Origin: an uncultured Coriobacteriales bacterium
GTDB lineage: Bacteria > Actinomycetota > Coriobacteriia > Coriobacteriales > Eggerthellaceae
Direction of reading: 5' to 3'
DNA length: 34,240 nt
Assembly: GCA_946892075.1 (NCBI GenBank)
Contig: CAMPNZ010000010.1
Coordinates: forward strand, 1 to 34,240
In this document: positions 24,957-33,166 of the stretch, piece by piece
How positions within the stretch are numbered: position 1 is the first letter of the stretch
Layout of the letters: each line of letters starts with the position of its first letter
The notes under the pieces: generated by a model
Told to the model about the DNA's origin: nothing
Databases searched by the model: none
Seen by the model: only the letters and a program-made list of their open reading frames with translations
Program-made: the position numbers and the translations under genes

Positions 24957-25005
24957 AAAAAAATTACGGGTAGCCTTTTCGCTATGCAACGAAAAGAACT
25001 ACCCG
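24957..25005 (-). terminator. Rho-independent terminator of the dipeptidase gene
   Basis: On the minus strand CGGGTAG and TTTTCG pair with CGAAAA and CTACCCG around an 8-nt loop, followed by TAATTTTTTT. The stem (24967-25005) with its T run lies about 140 bp after the stop of the dipeptidase gene. Confidence 0.88.
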
Positions 25006-25141
25006 CATGCTAACTGCACCAATAGCTACACAAGCCTATGGAAAAAGCCAACGTAACGGAGTTACTGCATCGCAGCAAACTACAACATTACGTGCGCAAA
25101 ATGGTACATGTAATAACACAACTGAGTTTACACAGCTGACT

Positions 25142-26578
25142 TTACACAACTGAGCCTAAATTGCGCAAGCCGTAAACGTATGCCTTGAATGCGCGCTTAA
25201 GCGACTCCTCAGAAATTGCCTCGTTCGCGCCATGCATCGTACCAGCCCATTCAGGCAAAGCTTCGCCTTCCACTTCCGCGCCAAAACTAACGGCACGCGG
25301 GAATTTACGAGCATACGTTCCGCCTTTAATGGTGAACGGCTTAGGCGCCTCCTCCAAATCGGCAGCTTTTTTGTAGGCATCGACCAGCGCTTTTACGCAC
25401 GGAGAATCGGGGTCAATGCGATACGGATTCTTGTTCTGCTCAAGTGTGGCATGCGCGCCGAACTTCTCGCCAAGCGCCTGGAACGCAGCAAAAATTGCAT
25501 CGGCGCTGGTTGAAGAAGGATAGCGCACGTCAACGTATACTTTCAGCAGATTGTCTTCCTTGCGCAACAAGGTTGCACTGCTTACGAGCGCACCAAAACT
25601 TTCGTCGCTTGCAGCAATACCAACAGCCGCTCCATCAGTCGACTGGGTAAGTTTCTCGATAAGCTCGAAGAACGCGCTTTCGGCCTTGCTGCCCACTTCG
25701 TTATCAAGCAGGTAACGCACGAGGATGCCCAAAGCATTCACGCCCTGTTCAGGCTGGGATGCGTGCGCACTTTTGCCCTGCGCTTGAATAAGGAAACAAC
25801 CGCCGTCGCGCGTAACGCTTATGCCGTCCGCGGCGCCAAATTCTTGCCCTAAATCGAGAACGCGCGCGCACGCAGACGCGGGAACAGCATTGCTTGCAAC
25901 GCCCGCTTCAAGAGATTGAATGACGCTGCCCGTTTGCGCAGGTAGCGCAAAGGATGCCGACAAAATGCCCGCCTCGCCATAGGCAACCGGGAACGCAGCG
26001 TCGGGCGTGAACAGGAACAACGGATCGGGGAAACGCTTGCGATAATAGCTGACGTCGCGCATTTTCGTTTCTTCGTCGCACCCGAAGATGAAGCGCGTGC
26101 GGAACGGCAACGTAGGCGTAAATTCGCGCCAGAACTTCATGGCGAACAGGGCCATGACCAGCGGACCTTTATCGTCAGCAACGCCGCGACCAACCAGATA
26201 GCCTTCCTTGCGCGTCATTTCGTACGGCGGAAAATTCCAGCCTGAACCCGCAGGCACAACATCAAGATGGGCGATAATTCCCACTTCCTTAGTATGAAAA
26301 CTATCCTCAGCTTGCGCGCCGTACAAATCGGCATAGCCAACATAGCCGTTGCAGTTGTGCGGCTCCATGCCAAACTTGTACGCCAGCTTTAACACGTAGT
26401 CGAGAGCACGCGCAGGCCCGGGGCCAAATGGCGCACCCGGAGCCGCCTTGTCGGGCTCGGCATAGCTGGGAATTGCCACCAGTGCAGCTACTTCATCGAG
26501 CATCGATTCCCAATTTCGATCGATGAATTTGCGCAGCTGATATGCTAGTTTGCGTTCGTTGATACAAAAATCTGCCAT
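25142..26578 (-). CDS. pepV: PepV-type M20 dipeptidase
   Basis: A 478-residue zinc metallopeptidase of the M20A PepV/Sapep group, cleaving dipeptides in the cytoplasm. Metal ligands and catalytic residues visible: IIAHLDVVPAG (His104, Asp106), GRGVADDKGP (Asp135), FGCDEETKMRD (Glu169, Glu170), a later TPDAAFPVAYGE Asp, and the C-terminal His in MHGANEAI. The length and the lid-domain segment (about 205-380) fit the family. GGAGGAG precedes the ATG. It is a single-gene transcript ended by the hairpin at 24957-25005. In asaccharolytic anaerobes such enzymes feed amino-acid catabolism. Confidence 0.94.
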   Translation of the reverse strand: MADFCINERKLAYQLRKFIDRNWESMLDEVAALVAIPSYAEPDKAAPGAPFGPGPARALDYVLKLAYKFGMEPHNCNGYVGYADLYGAQAEDSFHTKEVGIIAHLDVVPAGSGWNFPPYEMTRKEGYLVGRGVADDKGPLVMALFAMKFWREFTPTLPFRTRFIFGCDEETKMRDVSYYRKRFPDPLFLFTPDAAFPVAYGEAGILSASFALPAQTGSVIQSLEAGVASNAVPASACARVLDLGQEFGAADGISVTRDGGCFLIQAQGKSAHASQPEQGVNALGILVRYLLDNEVGSKAESAFFELIEKLTQSTDGAAVGIAASDESFGALVSSATLLRKEDNLLKVYVDVRYPSSTSADAIFAAFQALGEKFGAHATLEQNKNPYRIDPDSPCVKALVDAYKKAADLEEAPKPFTIKGGTYARKFPRAVSFGAEVEGEALPEWAGTMHGANEAISEESLKRAFKAYVYGLRNLGSVV

Positions 26579-27052
26579 TGTTACTCCTCCACTGTGTTCG
26601 CTGAACGAAGCACGATTGCCCGAATAACCCTTATGCTTTTGCCAGCATAATGCAAAAACATATGTGTTGCAGAAACGTTTTCCCCTTCAGCCTCTACAAC
26701 CTAACATGTTCCATTGTAATGAAATTGAGAAAATCTGCTAGCAAAAATTGTAAAGATGGTGTTGTTTGTCGATGAATGTGAGACGGGAACGGGAGGAACG
26801 GACGGCGCGAGGGACGCGCGTGGCACGGTGTGTGCGAAACGGCACGGGCGGTGCGGAACGGCGTGCTCCTTTTTATGCACACAAGAATGCACTATAATCG
26901 TTTACGGCATCAGCGACGCCAACGACGCACGCGTATCCGCATCCGCATCCGCACGAAACGCTGCACGTGAACCAGCAACGCGCGCGTGCTTGCGACGCGT
27001 TCGCCAGCAAAACGCCTGTTCAAACAGCCTGCATACAGAAAAGGAAGCTGCA
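26579..27052. other. divergent region between dipeptidase and exonuclease genes
   Basis: This 474-bp gap contains the dipeptidase promoter (not clearly identified), a small hairpin TTATGC/GCATAA (26631-26650), and the exonuclease promoter with a leader of about 150 nt containing three CGCATC/CGTATC steps. The plus-strand frame is open from 26756, but residues encoded before 27053 are Arg/Ala-rich filler without a domain. Confidence 0.5.
26870..26898 (+). promoter_or_regulatory. candidate promoter of the exonuclease gene
   Basis: A consensus TATAAT (26893-26898) with TTTTTA as a weak -35 at 17-bp spacing, giving an untranslated leader of about 150 nt before the ATG at 27053. Confidence 0.45.
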
Positions 27053-28030
27053 ATGAATCTTGTAGAAGCGCTCAATCACGCACATTCCATCCCTCTGCCG
27101 TCGATGTTTATCAACAATCCGTCGCATTTCATGGGGCAAATTGTGCAAAACGAAAACGCGCTGTTTGAAATTGTGCACGCGATGAAAGCGGGCGAAGAAT
27201 TGCCCGTTCCTGTAAGCGATGCTGTGCGCGACCTGCTTGATTTGTGCGACCGCAACCGCGCGAACTGCGACTGCGTTCCCGATTTTGAGCTGCGCAAACT
27301 GCTGCCGAAGCGCCTTGAGTGGCTTACCGAAAACGACGTTATTGCAGGCGTTGCAAAACTGCAGAACAGGCGCAAGGAAACCATCCGCAAAGAAACTATC
27401 GAGCGCAGTCGTTCCGCGGCGTCGGGCTTCTCACTTGCGCCGATGAAAGGCTGCGTGCTGGGCATCGACCTTGAAACCAGCTCGCTTCGCCCCGAGCGCG
27501 GCTACATTCTTAATGTTGGTTGGGAATTAATGGAGCTTACGCCCGACGCAACGCCGTTTGATGCGCGCAGCGAATTTTGTACGCTGCCGCCCTGCTATCG
27601 CAATCGTCCGGTGCCGCTGTCGCATATTCACCACATTACGTGGGAAAACATTAACGGGAAACTGCCGTTTCGCGAAAATACGGCGCTCCACAAAACGCTG
27701 CTTTCGCTGTTCAAGAAGTATCCCGTTCTTGCGCACAACGCTGCATTTGAAGATTCGTGGTTTTCCCTGCATTTACCTGGGTATTTGGAAGAGCGCTTGA
27801 ACGGAAAAATTATCATCATCGATACGCGCGACATATGCCGTGCGCTTGATGCGGAAGTGGCGCGGATGTCGTATCGCGATAGGCCGGCGGCACTTGAAAA
27901 TTGGGCGCGCAGGCGCGGCGTGCTTGATGAGCACGAAAAAGAAGTGCATCTTGGCTTGGAAGATACCGATTTAATGCTGCGCTGCGTTCAGGCACAGCTG
28001 GCGGTGTGCAATCTTTTTAAGGAAAAATAG
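27053..28030 (+). CDS. DnaQ-like DEDDh 3'-5' exonuclease domain protein
   Basis: From ATG 27053 (AAAAGGAAG in front) the protein has 325 residues. The C-terminal 190 residues form a DEDDh exonuclease fold: ExoI LGIDLETSS (Asp139, Glu141), ExoII VLAHNAAFEDSWF (Asp234), ExoIII HLGLEDTD (His299, Asp304). All four metal-binding acids and the general-base His are present, so activity is likely on DNA or RNA 3' ends. Residues 1-130 are a helical region with no family that I recognise. The gene is not next to a polymerase gene, so a proofreading subunit is less likely than a stand-alone repair or RNA-trimming enzyme. A much longer start at 26756 was rejected. Confidence 0.85.
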   Translation: MNLVEALNHAHSIPLPSMFINNPSHFMGQIVQNENALFEIVHAMKAGEELPVPVSDAVRDLLDLCDRNRANCDCVPDFELRKLLPKRLEWLTENDVIAGVAKLQNRRKETIRKETIERSRSAASGFSLAPMKGCVLGIDLETSSLRPERGYILNVGWELMELTPDATPFDARSEFCTLPPCYRNRPVPLSHIHHITWENINGKLPFRENTALHKTLLSLFKKYPVLAHNAAFEDSWFSLHLPGYLEERLNGKIIIIDTRDICRALDAEVARMSYRDRPAALENWARRRGVLDEHEKEVHLGLEDTDLMLRCVQAQLAVCNLFKEK

Positions 28031-28042
28031 CATTTTCGTACC

Positions 28043-28071
28043 TATACATGCGCACGCCGATAGGTTATAAT
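28043..28071 (+). promoter_or_regulatory. tRNA-Leu promoter
   Basis: TATACA (28043-28048) and consensus TATAAT (28066-28071) are separated by 17 bp and lie 14 bp before the tRNA. Confidence 0.7.
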
Positions 28072-28084
28072 TGCAATTCAGCGT

Positions 28085-28168
28085 GCCCGAGTGGCGAAAT
28101 GGCAGACGCGGCGGTCTCAAAAACCGTTGAGGAAACTCGTGCGAGTTCGACTCTCGCCTCGGGCACCA
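28085..28168 (+). tRNA. tRNA-Leu (anticodon CAA)
   Basis: An 84-nt class II tRNA with encoded CCA. The acceptor stem GCCCGAG/CTCGGGC with discriminator A, the D-arm TGGCGAAATGGCAGACGC, the anticodon loop CTCAAAA on a GCGGT/ACCGT stem, a long variable arm (GAGGAAACTC) and the T-arm GCGAG-TTCGACT-CTCGC all fold. The anticodon CAA reads UUG. It has its own promoter and is followed by CTTTTTG; the aldolase gene converges on it 20 bp later. Confidence 0.97.
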
Positions 28169-28188
28169 CTTTTTGCTGGTGAACAGCA

Positions 28189-29133
28189 CTATTCGATATG
28201 GAACTCTTTTTCCCCTTCATAAATAGCAAGCGCTTCGTCGACAGAAGCATCGGCAAGCGTCAGCGCGCTAATGGCCTTCGTTAAACGAACGGCCTCGTCA
28301 AGCGAGCGCTGATGGATATTGCGGCCCGTAGCATTGCCAAGCGCATGACCCACATGAATTTGATCGTGCAGCTGCTCCAAGAAGCTACGCGCGTCAACCG
28401 TCGATCCGCCAGCGCACACAAGTCCGCATCTACCTGCGGCTTCAGAGGCAATAGCCAGCGCACGCGCACTTGCGTGAGCGTCGCCTTCCACTTTCGGCGG
28501 GTTCACTTTCACGAAATCGGCCCCCAAACACAGCGCAACGCCCGCTGCACCAGCGATAAGCGCCGGATCTTTTTCGGCTTTTACGGCAGCGCCGCGCGGA
28601 TAAATCCACAGCACAACCAGCAAACCTTCCGCATGAGCTCGCGCAATAAGCGCACCAGCCTCAGAAAGCATGTTCGCTTCGTACTCGCTGCCCAAATACA
28701 CGGTATAGCCAAGCCCAACCACGCGAACGCCCGCGTCGCGCATCAGCAAAATGTCGTCGAGGTCGTAGAGCATGCCAGAATACGGGTCGCTTTGCGCCGT
28801 TTTCACCAAATTGGTTTTTGAATTCATTTTCACGAGGTAATTCAGCTGAGGATAATCGGCGGCGTAATGCGCGATAAGTCCACGCTGACCTGCAAGAACA
28901 CCACAGCAGCCCTGCGAAGCAATGCGGAAAAAATGCTCGGGATTATTGTCGGCGGGGTCGATGCCTTCGCCGTGGAAATCGGCATTCAGGTGCTCCACTT
29001 TTTGGTCGCACGCGAAAAGCATCAAACGGCCTGTTGAGCGCGTTGCAGCAAGGTAGTTGCTGATATAGGTTTCACGCATATCAGCAGGAACATCCATAGG
29101 CACGCGAACGTCGTTTCGAGAAATTGACAGCAT
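28189..29133 (-). CDS. class I fructose-bisphosphate aldolase (DeoC/FbaB family)
   Basis: A 314-residue TIM-barrel aldolase of the archaeal-type FbaB/DhnA family. Visible are LMLFACDQKVEHLN near the N-terminus, the Schiff-base Lys209 in GADFVKVNPPK and the phosphate-binding AGGSTVDAR. Related enzymes include fructose-bisphosphate aldolase and ADH synthase of the alternative shikimate route; the former is more likely for a bacterium with a pgi gene nearby. AAAAAAGGAGTT precedes the ATG. The gene converges with tRNA-Leu. Confidence 0.87.
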   Translation of the reverse strand: MLSISRNDVRVPMDVPADMRETYISNYLAATRSTGRLMLFACDQKVEHLNADFHGEGIDPADNNPEHFFRIASQGCCGVLAGQRGLIAHYAADYPQLNYLVKMNSKTNLVKTAQSDPYSGMLYDLDDILLMRDAGVRVVGLGYTVYLGSEYEANMLSEAGALIARAHAEGLLVVLWIYPRGAAVKAEKDPALIAGAAGVALCLGADFVKVNPPKVEGDAHASARALAIASEAAGRCGLVCAGGSTVDARSFLEQLHDQIHVGHALGNATGRNIHQRSLDEAVRLTKAISALTLADASVDEALAIYEGEKEFHIE

Positions 29134-29517
29134 AAGAACTCCTTTTTTGTAGGTTTACGTGGGCTTATATGCGTAGACGTGCGTTGCGCGCGCACGTTAC
29201 AGGCGCAAAACAGACAACGCAAACGGGTGGGCGCAGTGCGCGGAACCTGGCACGGGAGGCGCGGTGCGCGGAACCTGGCGCGGGGCGCTTGCGGGCACAA
29301 AGCGATTGCGTATAGCACTATTGTAACGAAAAGGAACGCACTACGCAGCTGGGTGCTATGTTGTGGCGAAAACAAGCGCGCCAACGGCATCGCAGCCTTG
29401 CGCGTTAGATGGCGCGGCGCTACAAGCGCGGATGCGCGCGCAGCGACGTCTGTTCCCCGTTAAAACGCTCGCCGAAACTGCCATTATGCCTGTTCCCAAG
29501 CGCGTCTGAAACCAAAT
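29134..29517. other. intergenic region with 16-bp direct repeats
   Basis: This gap contains the upstream region of the aldolase gene and the end of the TM2 transcript. A 16-bp string GTGCGCGGAACCTGGC is repeated exactly at 29236-29251 and 29264-29279. A TACAAT on the minus strand (29325-29320) is a possible aldolase -10 box with a poor -35. No gene or clear terminator is seen. Confidence 0.45.
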
Positions 29518-29811
29518 CTAAAACCAGGAACGCTCGTGCAACACATACGTTTGCTGAAACGCGTCCGGTTTGCGCAGGCAATACACGATGCCCTCCACAA
29601 TCGCGATAAGCCACATAACGCAACTTGCGATGCCGAACGTGGCGATGCCGCCAATAACGCTGATGCCAAGCATGATAAATCCGGTTTGGTAATAGCCCAA
29701 ATAGAACTTGTGAATGCCGAATATCCCCAGGAAAAACGCATACAAAGCGGCTGCGCACTTCGTTTTACGGGGTCGATAGGTGGCCGCATCGAAGCGATTA
29801 TTCATGATCAT
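29518..29811 (-). CDS. TM2-domain membrane protein
   Basis: From ATG 29811 the protein has 97 residues. KTKCAAALYAFFLGIFGIHKFYLGYYQTG is a textbook TM2 domain: two membrane helices joined by a short polar turn with the DxF-like HKFYLG motif, followed by a second helix IASCVMWLIAIVEGIVYC. The function of the family is unknown. AGGAAGG lies 8 bp before ATG 29811; an upstream start (29910) would lie inside the repeats of the preceding gene. It overlaps the VTT protein gene by 14 bp, so the two are probably translated together. Confidence 0.85.
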   Translation of the reverse strand: MIMNNRFDAATYRPRKTKCAAALYAFFLGIFGIHKFYLGYYQTGFIMLGISVIGGIATFGIASCVMWLIAIVEGIVYCLRKPDAFQQTYVLHERSWF

Positions 29812-30808
29812 GGGAGCAACCTTCCTGCGTTGTGAAGGCGGTGGTACCGGCGTGGGTGCTTGTAGCATCGGCGCGGCTGGCGGTGCTGCCGGCGTGAGTG
29901 CTTGTGGCATTGGTGCGGCTGGCGGTGCTGCCAGCGTTGCTGTGGCTGGTGTTTGGGCTGGTATCGCGCGTTCCAGACGCGTGCGGCGTTAAGCGACCGA
30001 GCACGCTTACAATCTGCTTCTGGAAAATAATCCCCACCACCGCAATAATCACCACAACCGCAACGATGATAACCGCCTCGACGATGTTCCCGTTCACAAA
30101 ACCAGCCGTTGCATAGGTTGACGCAACAATTCCAGGCGTGCGCGCGAGCGTCGTGATAATCAAAAAAGGCGCTAACTTCATGCGCGTCAGCGGCAACAAA
30201 TACGTAAACGCGTCTTTTGGCATGCCAGGCAGGAAAAACAAAATGAACACAATCACTTCGAATTTATTGCTTTCCTCGAACTTCTGAATTTGGTTCATGT
30301 ATTTTTCCGGAACCATTTTTTGAACGAAGGGCGCGCCCAGTTTGTGCACCATGATGTACACAATCGCAGATGACAGCGCCGCGCCCACCACAATAATCAG
30401 CGCACCAAGCGCGGGACCATACATCAGCCCGGCCGCCACTTGCACCACTTCACCAGGGATAAATGCCACAATTACTTGCAGCAGCTGCAAACCAAGCAAG
30501 CACAGCACACCCCACGAGCCCGCCTGCTGCACCTTCTGGACCAGCCGGTTTACGCCGCCTTCTGCAAACAGATCCATAATTTGCGGCCACAGCGCAATAA
30601 CGCACGCCACGCCGACGCATCCAATGCCAATAAGGATGAGAAACTTGACGATTTCATCTTTTTGAAGGCGCTGACGGGGCGAACGCGGGGAACGCGGCTG
30701 GGCGGATGCCTGTTCAGCGGCCTGCGGGCGTGTCTGATCGACCGCCTGCTTGGCGGGTGTATGGGCAGCCGCTTGAGTGGTGGTACTATCAGACTTTTGA
30801 TTAGACAT
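29798..30808 (-). CDS. TVP38/TMEM64 (VTT-domain, DedA-like) membrane protein
   Basis: From ATG 30808 the protein has 336 residues. After a polar Gln/Ala/Pro-rich N-terminus come several hydrophobic segments with the VTT signatures FIPGEVVQVAAGLMYGPALGALI and FFLPGMPKDAFTYLLPLT. DedA/VTT proteins are membrane lipid scramblase or transporter-like proteins; the exact function here is open. The C-terminal 60 residues are soluble with tandem AGSTASRxxATSTH repeats and a final HDHE. AAGGAAC precedes the ATG. It lies 51 bp after the PRC-barrel gene and overlaps the TM2 gene. Confidence 0.88.
   Translation of the reverse strand: MSNQKSDSTTTQAAAHTPAKQAVDQTRPQAAEQASAQPRSPRSPRQRLQKDEIVKFLILIGIGCVGVACVIALWPQIMDLFAEGGVNRLVQKVQQAGSWGVLCLLGLQLLQVIVAFIPGEVVQVAAGLMYGPALGALIIVVGAALSSAIVYIMVHKLGAPFVQKMVPEKYMNQIQKFEESNKFEVIVFILFFLPGMPKDAFTYLLPLTRMKLAPFLIITTLARTPGIVASTYATAGFVNGNIVEAVIIVAVVVIIAVVGIIFQKQIVSVLGRLTPHASGTRDTSPNTSHSNAGSTASRTNATSTHAGSTASRADATSTHAGTTAFTTQEGCSHDHE
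29849..29932 (-). repeat. 42-bp tandem repeat (2 copies) in the VTT protein gene
   Basis: Two adjacent 42-bp copies (29849-29890, 29891-29932), about 90% identical, encode the 14-residue unit of the C-terminal tail. A third, partial unit follows to the right. Confidence 0.85.
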
Positions 30809-30859
30809 AATGTTCCTTACATGCAAAAACAACAACTGCAATCCGTGAGTGCTTAGTCG

Positions 30860-31753
30860 CTAGTCGTGCGACGCCTTGTCGAATTCTTCCTTAAATGCAG
30901 CAAACATGCCTTTTGCGCGTTTGAGCTGCTGCTGCGTTGCCTGAGCTCCCTTGTAAGCCGCTTTGGTAGCTTCGCGCGCAACCGTTTTCGTGGCATCTTG
31001 CAAAGGCGGCGTAATTTCTTTGACGTTTTGAACGACACGCTGTTGAACTTTTCCAACGCCAACGCCAAGCGCAACGGCCGCTCCGCCTGTTTCTTCAAGC
31101 TGCTCCGCTTCGTCGTCAATCATGATGGCGCCCAGCAATTCTGTGTCTGAACTGCCATTTTGCGTAAGCGTTTGGCTGGATGCCGCGCTGTCACGCAAGC
31201 GAGCACCTTTGCCGAAGCGAAAGCCAACCAGCAGTTCAGCAGGGATAGTACGCGTGCCAACCAGCGCGTCGGTGCCAGCGCCTTGCGTTGCAACCACCTG
31301 AACGACGCGCCCCGTGTTCACGCTGAACAGCACGTCACCCACGTTGCCAATCTGCTGGCCGTTACGCGTAATAAGCGGCATGCCTTCCCACAGCACGCAT
31401 TTTTCATAGTCGAACGATGCGGCTTCGTCGTTGCTCATATCGCCTGATGGAGGGGCCTGTTTAAGCGCTTTTTTGCCCCAGCGCAGCTTGTCGGAAGAAA
31501 GCTTCACGCGCCCGTCCTCAAGAGTGAACGCGTCGCGCCACACGAAAATATCGTTGCGATGCACCATGAACGCAAGGTCGGGACGGCGCACCAACAAGCC
31601 CATCAGCAGGGGTTTTTCCGGATGAAACACGCAGGCGTGCACTTTGCCAAGCTGATGCTCACGCCCGTGGTCGTCGCAATAAAACACACGCTTCCCCTTC
31701 AGAAAGCGCGTTGAGAGTTGTTCGACATTGTGTTCAAAAACAGAAGATGTCAT
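30860..31753 (-). CDS. PRC-barrel domain protein
   Basis: A 297-residue cytoplasmic protein with no signal or membrane segment. Two PRC-barrel-like parts are visible (about 15-90, KGKRVFYCDDHGREHQLGKV; about 115-180, GMPLITRNGQQIGNVGDVLF). The C-terminal third is Ala/Gln/Lys-rich and helical (AREATKAAYKGAQATQQQLK). PRC barrels serve as assembly platforms in photosynthesis, RNA processing and other systems; no specific partner is evident. An AAGGGA lies about 12 bp before the ATG. It leads a probable operon with the VTT and TM2 genes and follows the YtxH gene. Confidence 0.8.
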   Translation of the reverse strand: MTSSVFEHNVEQLSTRFLKGKRVFYCDDHGREHQLGKVHACVFHPEKPLLMGLLVRRPDLAFMVHRNDIFVWRDAFTLEDGRVKLSSDKLRWGKKALKQAPPSGDMSNDEAASFDYEKCVLWEGMPLITRNGQQIGNVGDVLFSVNTGRVVQVVATQGAGTDALVGTRTIPAELLVGFRFGKGARLRDSAASSQTLTQNGSSDTELLGAIMIDDEAEQLEETGGAAVALGVGVGKVQQRVVQNVKEITPPLQDATKTVAREATKAAYKGAQATQQQLKRAKGMFAAFKEEFDKASHD

Positions 31754-31909
31754 AACCAGATAAAATCCCTTACTTCCAAAACAACACGGCAGGCAGAATA
31801 TGCTTTTCTACCTGCGATTATGGGCGAACAAACGCGGCGCGCAACACGAACGTGTATCGTGCATGCATCACGCGCTTGTTCTGCGCGCTTGTTCTGCGTT
31901 TATGCGCGT
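31754..31909. other. short gap, no gene seen
   Basis: Between the YtxH stop and the PRC-barrel ATG. It has a duplicated CGCGCTTGTTCTG (around 31870-31895) and no clear terminator or promoter. Confidence 0.35.
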
Positions 31910-32449
31910 TTACTGTTCGCTTGCTTCGTCGCTTTCGGCACTGGTGTAGTGCTCGACATTTTGTGCGGGAGCGCATGTTGATTCTTCCGCGTTGCGAATT
32001 ACCTGATCGGAAATGCGCTGACGCGCCGCTTCAATTTTGTCGCGCAGCTCGTCGTTCGCGCTGTCAAACGGTGCAGAGGCGCCCGTCACGCGCGACGTAA
32101 CCGCGCTGTATGCCTGTTGTCCCCGTTCACGAGCAGTTTCTGCAAACTGTTGGCCCTTCTCGCGAGCTGTCTCCGCGAATTGCTGGCCGCGCACGCGAGC
32201 AGTTTCCGCAAACTGCTGGCCCTTTTCAGACACGTCGCGAAGCAGGCTGTCACCACGAGAAACGGCCGTTTGAAACGCGTCATGCACGCCCGCAGGAGCA
32301 GCTGACGTCCAATCTTTCGCCTCGCCCAACACAGCATTTACTTTTTCGCACACCAGCTCACGCGACTCTTTTCCCGTACGAGGCGCGTACAGCAACGCAA
32401 TTGCCCCGCCCACTAAACCGCCGAGGATAAATGCTCCCAGTTTTTTCAT
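31910..32449 (-). CDS. YtxH-family protein with 11-residue helical repeats
   Basis: From ATG 32449 (AAAAAGGAGGACACC in front) the protein has 179 residues. MKKLGAFILGGLVGGAIALLYAPRTGKESR is a typical YtxH N-terminus: one membrane helix and the LLYAPRTGKE box. The rest is helical; three exact-period 11-mers of the type EKGQQFAETAR (75-107) resemble apolipoprotein/LEA-like amphipathic helices. YtxH proteins are general-stress proteins of unknown mechanism. Confidence 0.88.
   Translation of the reverse strand: MKKLGAFILGGLVGGAIALLYAPRTGKESRELVCEKVNAVLGEAKDWTSAAPAGVHDAFQTAVSRGDSLLRDVSEKGQQFAETARVRGQQFAETAREKGQQFAETARERGQQAYSAVTSRVTGASAPFDSANDELRDKIEAARQRISDQVIRNAEESTCAPAQNVEHYTSAESDEASEQ
32129..32227 (-). 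repeat. 33-bp tandem repeat (3 copies) in the YtxH gene
   Basis: Three 33-bp units encode E/V-K/R-GQQFAETAR three times, then a degenerate fourth copy. Third-position differences between the copies show that the unit has been kept at the protein level. Confidence 0.88.
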
Positions 32450-32482
32450 GGTGTCCTCCTTTTTGTAAAATTTGCTTACTTT

Positions 32483-32488
32483 ATTATA
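32483..32488 (-). promoter_or_regulatory. -10 box of the YtxH gene
   Basis: TATAAT on the minus strand, 34 bp before the ATG at 32449. The -35 region is poor (GCAAAG at 17 bp), so an alternative or assisted promoter is possible. Confidence 0.5.
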
Positions 32489-32570
32489 CCTGTGATGCGC
32501 ACAAGCTTTGCCCCCATCGTCTGAAACTTGCAAAAATGTAAGATTGACGGCGCGGGTGTGGCGTGTGGCA

Positions 32571-32720
32571 GGCGCGGGTGCGGGTGGAGGGAACGGGTGC
32601 GGGAACGGGTGTGTGCGGGCGCGGGAACGTGGCGGCGCGGATGCGGGTGCGGGTACGGATGTGGGAACGGATGTGGGCGTAGGCGCGAGTGCGGGTGTGA
32701 GAACGGGTGCTGACGCGTTC
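32571..32720. repeat. GC-rich hexamer-like minisatellite, non-coding
   Basis: About 150 bp of imperfect 6-bp steps (GCGGGT, GCGGGA, ACGGGT, ACGGAT) fill the gap between the YtxH gene and the next minus-strand gene. The 300-bp gap 32450-32749 otherwise holds only the YtxH promoter. Frames through it give Gly/Arg/Ala or Pro/His runs and are not taken as genes. Confidence 0.75.
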
Positions 32721-32749
32721 GCGAAAATGCGCGTGCTATGTAAGCTGCT

Positions 32750-33163
32750 TCACGAAAATTGTTGCACGGCACTATTGAGGAACGCAGTTTGCGTGCGCAG
32801 GGCGCGAAGGAACACAAGGTCGTCGTAAAACATAACGCGAATAAGGGCGCGAGAGTGTTCGTCGTCGGTCCATGTTGTGCACCCTACCAGGCGTTTTGCG
32901 GTGTGAAGCTCGTTTGCACCCTGCAAAAGCTGTTCGTGAATGACAAGATGCTCAAGCACGTGAGGCAGCGATGTTCCCCGTATGACCTGCCCAAACACGC
33001 GCGCGCCACCGCTGAAACACGCGTGGTTGGCAAGCTGCGGATAGCGCTCCAAAATGTAGTGCGCACACGCGGGCGACACCACGTTTGAGCACGCGGGCCA
33101 CAAACTCACACGAACATGCGCTTCACGTGGAAAAATGTCGATGCTGTCGATGCGCAGCGCCAT
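32750..33163 (-). CDS. small protein resembling the cyanophycin synthetase N-terminal domain
   Basis: A 137-residue protein. ACFSGGARVFGQVIRGTSLPHVLEHLVIHEQLL resembles the stretch in the N-terminal domain of cyanophycin synthetases that has a LxHVxEHxxxExQ core, and the following TWTDDEHSRALIRVMFYDD fits the rest of that domain. No ATP-grasp or Mur-ligase part follows, so it stands alone. Similar stand-alone proteins may exist but I cannot name a function. It begins three bases after the preceding gene's stop, so the two are surely co-translated. The match is from memory and partial. Confidence 0.6.
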   Translation of the reverse strand: MALRIDSIDIFPREAHVRVSLWPACSNVVSPACAHYILERYPQLANHACFSGGARVFGQVIRGTSLPHVLEHLVIHEQLLQGANELHTAKRLVGCTTWTDDEHSRALIRVMFYDDLVFLRALRTQTAFLNSAVQQFS

Positions 33164-33166
33164 GCG

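Larger units (their letters stand above)
24642..25141. other. 500-bp intergenic region: promoter, palindromes, terminator
   Basis: No gene is seen. From right to left it holds the terminator of the dipeptidase gene (24957-25005), a palindromic operator-like pair (24876-24929), a short GGTTGGC duplication (about 24835-24850) and the -10 box of the LytTR gene. Around 25115-25150 the string TTTACACAACTGAG occurs in three imperfect copies across the dipeptidase stop. Confidence 0.55.

Noticed and set aside
26756..27052. N-terminal extension of the exonuclease
   Set aside because: Low-complexity Arg/Ala sequence with no domain; ATG 27053 has a good ribosome site and a promoter lies inside the extension.
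28164..28181. Hairpin CACCA/TGGTG after tRNA-Leu as terminator
   Set aside because: The stem includes the tRNA 3' end, is only 5 bp, and the T run is in the loop rather than after it.
32508..32828. Gly/Arg/Ala-rich plus-strand frame
   Set aside because: Translation of the hexamer minisatellite running into the next gene's antisense.
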